A stretch of DNA of 7,551 bases from Candidatus Aerophobetes bacterium Ae_b3b (GTDB lineage Bacteria > Aerophobota > Aerophobia > Aerophobales > AE-B3A): contig NJBP01000076.1 in NCBI GenBank assembly GCA_005223085.1, positions 1 through 7,551 of the forward strand, read 5' to 3'. Shown one piece after another: positions 1 to 5,073 of this stretch. Under the pieces are notes generated by a model, which saw nothing but the letters and a program-made list of their open reading frames with translations, made no database searches and had not been told where the DNA came from. Position numbers and translations under genes: made by a program. Positions within the stretch are counted from its first letter, which is position 1; each line of letters opens with the position of its first letter.

Positions 1-1230
1 AACCAGGGAAACATTGGTAGAGCTCGAAGCAACGTTTGGTTTTGAGAGCCTTCTTCCTATCCCCGAAGAGACGTCCCCTGCTTGCAGCGTGTCTTCCCGT
101 CCCAGCACAACGGCTCTCTCAATGACGTTCTCCAGCTCCCTCACATTACCCGGCCACTCATAGTCCACTAGCAATCTCAGGGCATGGGCAGAGATAGTCT
201 TTGTCTTCTTGGTATCTCGACTCTTGTACTTTCGTAGAAAATGGTCCGCCAATAGAGAAATGTCTTCTTTTCTTTCACGCAAAGCAGGAACATAAATCGA
301 GACCACATTTAGACGATAATATAGGTCTTCTCTGAAGGCTTCCTTCCTCATAAGTTCTTCCAAATTCTTGTTGGTAGCAGCAATAAGACGGGTGTTAACC
401 TTTATGGGTTTGGTACCTCCTAATCTCTCGAAGGTGCGATCTTGAACAGCTCTTAGTATCTTAGCTTGCATGGCTAGGCTCATATCGGCAACTTCATCCA
501 GAAAAAGAGTTCCATCGGAGGCTAGTTCAAATTTGCCTGGTTTGCCCTTATTAGCATCGGTAAAAGCTCCCTTTTCGTACCCGAAAAGCTCACTTTCCAG
601 AAGGGCCTCTGGTATTGCAGCACAGTTTAGCGCTACGAAAGGTTTATCGCTTCTAGGACCATTATCGTGAATAGTTGTAGCTACCAGTTCTTTACCGGTA
701 CCGCTCTCTCCACGGATGAGCACAGTGCAGTCGCTATGAGCAACTATTCTGATTATCTCGAAGACGAACTTCATCTTATCACTTTTGCCGATGATATTGT
801 CAAACTGAGATTTTCGGGCTAGCTCTTGGCGCAGACGTCGGTTCTCTCGCTCCAGGCTCCTAATATAGAGGGCTCTTTTGATGACAATCTTCATTTCTTC
901 AAAATCAAACGGTTTGGAGAAGTAATCATAGGCACCATCACTTATAGCTCTCAAGGATGTCTCTTGTTCCCGATCCCCGGTGATAACCACTACCTTAATC
1001 TCCGAATCAGTCTTTCTCATCTCCTCCAGTGTCTTCATTCCTTCCTCAGGGGTATTAACTTCAGGGGGAAGATGCAAATCCAGCAATACTAAGTCCGCTG
1101 GGGTTTTTCTCATTACTTCACACGCTTGAGACCTATCCTCAGCTTGCAAGACCTCGTATGAATCTTTTAAGGTCCGATATATTAGTTCCCTCAGGTCTTT
1201 GTCGTCCTCAACCACCAGGACTTTGTTCAT
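1..1230 (-). CDS. NtrC-family sigma-54-dependent response regulator, 3' end cut off by the window
   Basis: This gene reads without a stop for 410 codons from ATG at 1230 to the window edge. The receiver domain (about 1-120) has the acidic pocket E8/D9/D10, phospho-acceptor D51, T84 and K106. The loop after D51 (DLHLPPEVNTPEEGMK) is longer than the usual D-x-x-MP-x-x-DG form. The sigma-54 AAA+ domain (about 144-375) has Walker A GESGTGKE (174-181), a GAFTGA-loop variant GAFTDA (221-226), Walker B GTLFLDE (240-246), RLIAATN (281-287), the arginine-finger block FREDLYYRLNV (299-309) and sensor II WPGNVRELEN (359-368). The family normally ends in a Fis-type helix-turn-helix at about 450-470 residues, so that part lies outside the window. 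Members use ATP hydrolysis to open sigma-54 promoters once phosphorylated. It is divergent from the hybrid kinase at 1611, a plausible but unproven partner. The family assignment is very secure; the target genes are unknown. Confidence 0.96.
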   Translation of the reverse strand, partial: MNKVLVVEDDKDLRELIYRTLKDSYEVLQAEDRSQACEVMRKTPADLVLLDLHLPPEVNTPEEGMKTLEEMRKTDSEIKVVVITGDREQETSLRAISDGAYDYFSKPFDFEEMKIVIKRALYIRSLERENRRLRQELARKSQFDNIIGKSDKMKFVFEIIRIVAHSDCTVLIRGESGTGKELVATTIHDNGPRSDKPFVALNCAAIPEALLESELFGYEKGAFTDANKGKPGKFELASDGTLFLDEVADMSLAMQAKILRAVQDRTFERLGGTKPIKVNTRLIAATNKNLEELMRKEAFREDLYYRLNVVSIYVPALRERKEDISLLADHFLRKYKSRDTKKTKTISAHALRLLVDYEWPGNVRELENVIERAVVLGREDTLQAGDVSSGIGRRLSKPNVASSSTNVSLV

Positions 1231-1236
1231 TTACAG

Positions 1237-1242
1237 TCCTTA
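1237..1242 (-). promoter_or_regulatory. Ribosome binding site of the response regulator
   Basis: On the minus strand TAAGGA lies 6 nt upstream of the ATG at 1230. This spacing supports that start, which also places the receiver's first beta strand (KVLVVEDD) directly at the N-terminus, as expected for the family. Confidence 0.75.
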
Positions 1243-1260
1243 CAAAGGTTCTAATTCATT

Positions 1261-1319
1261 AGATACGAGATCTCAGGCCAAGTTGTTGTTCAGCTCAGGT
1301 ATCTTGCTCTCCGGCCTGA
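1261..1319 (-). promoter_or_regulatory. Interleaved inverted repeats in the regulator's 5' leader (possible pseudoknot or switch)
   Basis: In the minus-strand leader, TCAGGCC (1319-1313) can pair with GGCCTGA (1279-1273). AGATAC (1304-1299) can pair with GTATCT (1266-1261). The arms are interleaved in the order A, B, A', B'. They could therefore form a pseudoknot or two competing hairpins about 18 nt upstream of the ribosome binding site. The stretch 1267-1274 is also a perfect palindrome (GAGATCTC). The arms are short, so chance is a real alternative. Confidence 0.25.
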
Positions 1320-1362
1320 ATATCCTAATGAGTACTGTTTTTTCTTCCATACGACCACATAT

Positions 1363-1390
1363 ATTATAATACATCACCGCGTAAAGTCAA
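1363..1390 (-). promoter_or_regulatory. Predicted sigma-70 promoter of the response regulator
   Basis: On the minus strand TTGACT (1390-1385) is followed after 16 bp by a perfect TATAAT (1368-1363). Transcription would start near 1356, giving a leader of about 125 nt before the regulator's ATG. The boxes match the housekeeping consensus at 11 of 12 positions. The predicted regulator is thus probably made from a vegetative promoter rather than a sigma-54 one. Confidence 0.65.
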
Positions 1391-1461
1391 CAGGATGCTC
1401 CAAGTACAGACCAAAAAGCAAAAGCGCACTGTGGGAACCGAGTCAATCCTGGGGAGGGGAG

Positions 1462-1489
1462 TTGACACTGGATTAATTTTGTCTATAAT
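1462..1489 (+). promoter_or_regulatory. Predicted sigma-70 promoter of the hybrid kinase
   Basis: TTGACA (1462-1467) and TATAAT (1484-1489) match the housekeeping consensus perfectly and are separated by 16 bp. Transcription would start near 1496, giving a leader of about 115 nt before the kinase ATG. The -35 box faces the divergent promoter's -35 box about 70 bp away, so a regulator bound between them could affect both genes. A GTCAA at 1442-1446 forms an inverted repeat with TTGAC at 1462-1466 (15-nt gap), a possible but weak operator. Confidence 0.7.
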
Positions 1490-1517
1490 AGAGCCAACCC
1501 GATCGAGACCGAGAGGG

Positions 1518-1546
1518 CGGCCAGAACATCTGCGATCATCTGGCTG
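1518..1546 (+). promoter_or_regulatory. Hairpin in the kinase 5' leader
   Basis: CGGCCAGA (1518-1525) pairs with TCTGGCTG (1539-1546), making an 8-bp stem with one G-U pair and a 13-nt loop. Inside the loop ATC (1528-1530) can pair with GAT (1534-1536). The hairpin begins about 20 nt after the predicted transcription start and has no T-run behind it, so it is not a terminator. It could stabilise the mRNA or act as a control element; no riboswitch class is recognised. Confidence 0.35.
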
Positions 1547-1581
1547 AGGCAAAGGAGTTTCTCACGAACGGGGGAGATCAA

Positions 1582-1614
1582 ATGAGCAGTTGGCATAGGA
1601 GTTTGTCAAAATGA
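1582..1614 (+). CDS. Possible 10-residue leader peptide, translationally coupled to the kinase
   Basis: ATG at 1582 opens a ten-codon frame (MSSWHRSLSK) that stops at TGA 1612-1614. It has a strong Shine-Dalgarno (GGGGGAG, 1570-1576) five nucleotides upstream, better placed than the kinase's own TAGGAG (1596-1601, 9-nt spacing), which lies inside this small frame. The stop overlaps the kinase start as ATGA (1611-1614), the classic arrangement for ribosome re-initiation. Nothing in the peptide points to an attenuation mechanism (no runs of one amino acid). The frame is open back to 1492 but has no better start. It may be a real leader peptide or chance; the strong site and exact overlap favour translation. 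Confidence 0.45.
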   Translation: MSSWHRSLSK

Positions 1615-4600
1615 GAGATGAACAGAAGACAAAGATTGAGCTTATTGGTCAACTGAAAGCTCTTCGTCAACGAGTCGCTCAATTGGAAGCATCGGAGGCC
1701 GAACAGAAGAGAATACAGGAGAGACTCAGGGAGAGCAAGAAGAGGATAGAGAACATACTCAATTTTTATCCGGACATCATTGTAGTGACCGACTTAAGTG
1801 GAAAGATAGTTGAGTGCAACCGAGCAGCCCCTCATCTGTTGCGACTCTCCACGACGGGGGAACTGGTTGGCAAAAGTGCTTTTGACTTGATTTCTCCAGA
1901 AGACCGAGAAAAGGTCCGAGCTGAGATGCGGAAGATTCTAAGCCAAGGTTACATAGAGGGCGCAGAATACACCCTTTTATGGCCGGACGGTAGCAAGTTT
2001 CCTGCCGAGGTCTCCGGCACCCTTATTCGAGACTTCCTCGGTAACCCCACATCTTTCATACTGATAATGAAAGACCTTGCTCGACAGAAGAAGGCGGAGC
2101 AAACCCTGCGGAAGAGCATGCATGAGCTTGGCGAGCGGGTCAAGGAGCTCAACTGCCTCTATGGTATTGCGCAGTTGACTGATAGGCACGATGGGCTGGA
2201 GGAGTTACTTGAAGGCACCCTTGAGCTCATCCCTCCTGCCTGGCAGTATCCAGGGATTACCTGTGCAAGAATCACTCTGGAAGATCAGATATTCAAGACG
2301 AGCAACTTCAGAGAAACGGCCTGGAAGCAGAGCTCCGACATTGTAGTGCAAGACAAGAAAGTCGGCACTGTAGAGGTCTTCTACCTGGAAGAAAAACCAA
2401 AGAGTCATGAGGGGCCTTTCCTTAAGGAAGAGAGTAGTCTTCTTGACGCTATTACGGAACGATTGGCAAGAATCGTCGAGCTGAAGGGCACAGAGCGGGC
2501 GCTGAGAGAATCGAGAGAGAAACTGCAAAACGTACTGGCCTCCTCCCCTGATGCTATTACTGTCAGCGATCTAAAGGGAAATATCATTGAATGTAACCAA
2601 GCAACTCTGGACCTACATGGTTTCTCTTCCAAGGACGAAATAATCGGCAAGAATGCTTTTGATTTCATTGCCCCCAAAGATCATAAGAGGGCATTGGAGA
2701 ATATGAAAAAAACCATCAAAGAAGATTCCGTCAAGGATGTAGAATACACCTTCTTGAATAAAGACGGTAGTGAGTTTCCAGCGGAGCTTTCTGCAAGCAT
2801 TATCCGGGACTCAGCTGGTAGACCTACATCCTTCGTCGCTATAACTAAAGACATCACCGAGCGCAGGCGGGCAGAGAAGGTACTGCAGGACAGTGAGAGG
2901 CGGTATCGTCTCCTCGCCGATAACGTAACTGATGTCATCTGGACCACAGATATGAATCTGAATCTCACCTATATCAGTCCGTCGGTTACGCATCTGATGG
3001 GATATAGCCTTGAAGAAGTGATGGCTCTTAGACTGGCAGAGATCTTGGTCCCTGATTCCTTCCTGTCAGTCATGAAGGTCTTTGAAGAAGAACGGTCCGC
3101 AGGAAGTAAGAAAGGAAGGGGTCCTCGTCGGCGACCAACACTGGAGCTTGAAGTCAATTGTAAGGATGGCTCCACAGTGTGGACCGAGACCAAGATGACT
3201 TACCTGCGTGATGCATACGGGAAGACGATGGGAATTTCTGGAGTCACGCGCGATATCACCCTGCGCAAGAAAATGGAAAAAAGACTAGTGGAATATACTA
3301 GGAAACTGACAGCGAGAAACAGACAGCTTAGAGTAGAGACCGGAAGAGCCAGGAGAGCAGAAGAAGCTTCAAAGAGGGAGCAGGAGAAGCTAAGAGAGTC
3401 TCAACAGAGATACAGGGCGTTGTTTGAAGGTGCTGCTGAAGGGATACTTGTCGCAGACATCGAAACAAAGCAGTTCAAATATGCCAATCCAGCCATATGT
3501 CAGATGTTAGGCTATAATGAGGAAGAATTGAAACGCATGGGTATGCGTAATATTCATCCCAAAGAGGATTTGGACTATGTGATTTCTGAGTTCGAGGCCC
3601 AGTCACGAGGAGAAAAAACGTTGTCGCCAAGCATTCCGTGTCTGCGAAAAGACGGGACAACAATATATGCGGATATCAACGCAGCCAAGGTCTCGATGGA
3701 TGGAAGAGAATACAACCTAGGTTTATTTAAAGACATCACCCGGAGGAGGCAAGCAGAGAAAAAAATGGAGGAATACGCCGAAGAGTTGGCGGAAAAAAAC
3801 GAAGAGCTGAAGGTGGAGACCGAAAAGGCCAAGGAGGCCGATCGCCTTAAATCCGAGTTCCTAGCTAGTGTGAGTCATGAGATTAGGACCCCTCTTAGCA
3901 CTATCAAGGGAGCCACTTATCTTTTGAACAAAAGCTCTCTTTCTGAAGAACAGAGAAGGTTCTGTTCCATGATCAGGGACAGCGGAGAACACCTGCTTCG
4001 GATAATCAACGATATTTTAGATCTTGCCCGAATTGAGGCAGGACAGGCAAGACTCGAAGAGAAAGAGTTGCCTCTAAAGGAGCTTGTGGAAAAGACAGTC
4101 TTTGGTTTTGAGCTCCGGGCGAAAAGGAAAGGGTTAGAGCTTAATACCATCTATCCTTCCGATCTTCCTCTAGAAATCCGGGCCGATGAAGGAAAACTCA
4201 GCCAAGTTCTTACCAATCTGGTTGATAATGCTCTAAAGTTCACCCAGCAGGGAAAAGTAGAGGTAAAGCTAGAAAAGCTAGCTGATCTCAATATCCGACT
4301 TCAGGTCAAAGACACCGGGATTGGAATTTCCGAACAAAAACTCTCACGCATTTTTGAAAAGTTCTACCAGGTAGATGGAACCAGTAGAAGGAAATATGAA
4401 GGCACAGGATTAGGACTCACCATAGTCAGAGAGCTAGCCAAACTCATGGCAGGAAAAATAGAGGCGAGGTCCAGATTGGGAAAAGGATCGACTTTTTCCT
4501 TTACCTTCCCTTACAGCGCTGCGAAGCAAAGGATGGTTCAAGCCGAGGACCAGGCTAAGCCTAAAACGAAACAGCAACTCAGAAAAGAGATAAATATCCT

Positions 4601-4985
4601 AATTGCCGAGGACGATGACTCGGGCTACTACATAATGGAGAGTCTTTTAGATGATTATACTACCAGCCGGGCCGTAGACGGAAGAGAGGTCCTAGAGAAG
4701 ATAAGGGAGAAAGATTACGATCTCGTTCTCATGGATATTCAGATGCCAGAAATGGATGGCCTTAAGGCAACGAGAAAGATTAGAGAGAAGGACTCAACTC
4801 TCCCTATTATTGCCCTCACCGCCAAAGCAATGAAAGGTGATAGAGAGAGCTGTCTAGAGGCTGGCTGCAGTGACTACCTGTCCAAACCCATAGAACCAGA
4901 GGAATTAATAGCCAAAGTAAGTCAATATCTCCCCAGAAAAGCTCGTCAGAAGGAAAATAGCCCTCCAGGATCAAATTCCCAATAG
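1611..4985 (+). CDS. Soluble multi-PAS hybrid sensor histidine kinase with C-terminal receiver
   Basis: This 1124-residue protein has no signal peptide or membrane segment, so it should sense in the cytoplasm. It opens with a charged coiled coil (about 1-45), then PAS1 (44-160). Next is a GAF-like segment (about 175-290, with ELNCLYGIAQL and IPPAWQYPGITCARI) common in PAS kinases of anaerobes. PAS2 (303-418), PAS3 (430-552), PAS4 (600-712) and a second coiled coil (712-748) follow. The HisKA dimerisation domain carries phospho-acceptor H756 in SHEIRTP. The ATPase domain has the N box (N873 in NLVDNALKF), DTGIG (901-905) and GTGLGL (931-936). The C-terminal receiver (about 993-1112) has E1000/D1001/D1002, D1042, T1070 and K1092. 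All catalytic residues are present. There is no HPt domain, so onward transfer would need a separate protein, or the receiver may be a regulatory sink. PAS1 and PAS2 look like a tandem duplication. The ligand is unknown; I see no haem or flavin signature. It is divergent from the sigma-54 regulator, a candidate partner. Confidence 0.96.
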   Translation: MRDEQKTKIELIGQLKALRQRVAQLEASEAEQKRIQERLRESKKRIENILNFYPDIIVVTDLSGKIVECNRAAPHLLRLSTTGELVGKSAFDLISPEDREKVRAEMRKILSQGYIEGAEYTLLWPDGSKFPAEVSGTLIRDFLGNPTSFILIMKDLARQKKAEQTLRKSMHELGERVKELNCLYGIAQLTDRHDGLEELLEGTLELIPPAWQYPGITCARITLEDQIFKTSNFRETAWKQSSDIVVQDKKVGTVEVFYLEEKPKSHEGPFLKEESSLLDAITERLARIVELKGTERALRESREKLQNVLASSPDAITVSDLKGNIIECNQATLDLHGFSSKDEIIGKNAFDFIAPKDHKRALENMKKTIKEDSVKDVEYTFLNKDGSEFPAELSASIIRDSAGRPTSFVAITKDITERRRAEKVLQDSERRYRLLADNVTDVIWTTDMNLNLTYISPSVTHLMGYSLEEVMALRLAEILVPDSFLSVMKVFEEERSAGSKKGRGPRRRPTLELEVNCKDGSTVWTETKMTYLRDAYGKTMGISGVTRDITLRKKMEKRLVEYTRKLTARNRQLRVETGRARRAEEASKREQEKLRESQQRYRALFEGAAEGILVADIETKQFKYANPAICQMLGYNEEELKRMGMRNIHPKEDLDYVISEFEAQSRGEKTLSPSIPCLRKDGTTIYADINAAKVSMDGREYNLGLFKDITRRRQAEKKMEEYAEELAEKNEELKVETEKAKEADRLKSEFLASVSHEIRTPLSTIKGATYLLNKSSLSEEQRRFCSMIRDSGEHLLRIINDILDLARIEAGQARLEEKELPLKELVEKTVFGFELRAKRKGLELNTIYPSDLPLEIRADEGKLSQVLTNLVDNALKFTQQGKVEVKLEKLADLNIRLQVKDTGIGISEQKLSRIFEKFYQVDGTSRRKYEGTGLGLTIVRELAKLMAGKIEARSRLGKGSTFSFTFPYSAAKQRMVQAEDQAKPKTKQQLRKEINILIAEDDDSGYYIMESLLDDYTTSRAVDGREVLEKIREKDYDLVLMDIQMPEMDGLKATRKIREKDSTLPIIALTAKAMKGDRESCLEAGCSDYLSKPIEPEELIAKVSQYLPRKARQKENSPPGSNSQ

Positions 4986-5073
4986 CTTTGCTGCGCTGCT
5001 GGCTCCAGGGTGGGGACGTTACGAAGTTAGGACTTTTTTTAGAACACTACACTATAACGGGAGGTAGATCGCG
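4986..5073 (+). other. Short gap between kinase and exported hydrolase, no clear terminator
   Basis: These 88 bp contain a run of seven T (5034-5040), but I find no GC-rich hairpin directly before it. The only stem nearby is a 4-bp CTGG/CCAG. TATAAC at 5053-5058 resembles a -10 box, but it has no -35 partner and would start transcription almost at the ribosome binding site. Read-through from the kinase gene is the simplest reading. Confidence 0.5.
5059..5064 (+). promoter_or_regulatory. Ribosome binding site of the S10-GH16 fusion gene
   Basis: GGGAGG lies 9 nt upstream of the ATG at 5074. That start gives a protein beginning MKK followed by a hydrophobic core, a typical export signal, which supports the choice. 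Confidence 0.75.

Noticed and set aside
470-1092. Plus-strand frames of 66 and 88 codons inside the regulator
   Set aside because: The minus strand carries an unbroken, fully recognisable receiver/AAA+ protein here, so these are shadows of it.
1364-1552. A 62-codon minus-strand frame across the intergenic region
   Set aside because: It begins with TTG without a ribosome binding site, runs through both predicted promoters, and its product resembles nothing known to me.
1591-1606. TGGCATAGGAGTTTGT resembling a sigma-54 promoter before the kinase
   Set aside because: The -12 GC is missing at the required 10-bp offset from the -24 GG, and the site would start transcription at or after the kinase ATG. 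The stretch is explained by the ribosome binding site TAGGAG.
5013-5040. Rho-independent terminator after the kinase
   Set aside because: There is a T7 run, but the preceding bases do not fold into a stable GC-rich stem; the GTTA repeats there are direct, not inverted.
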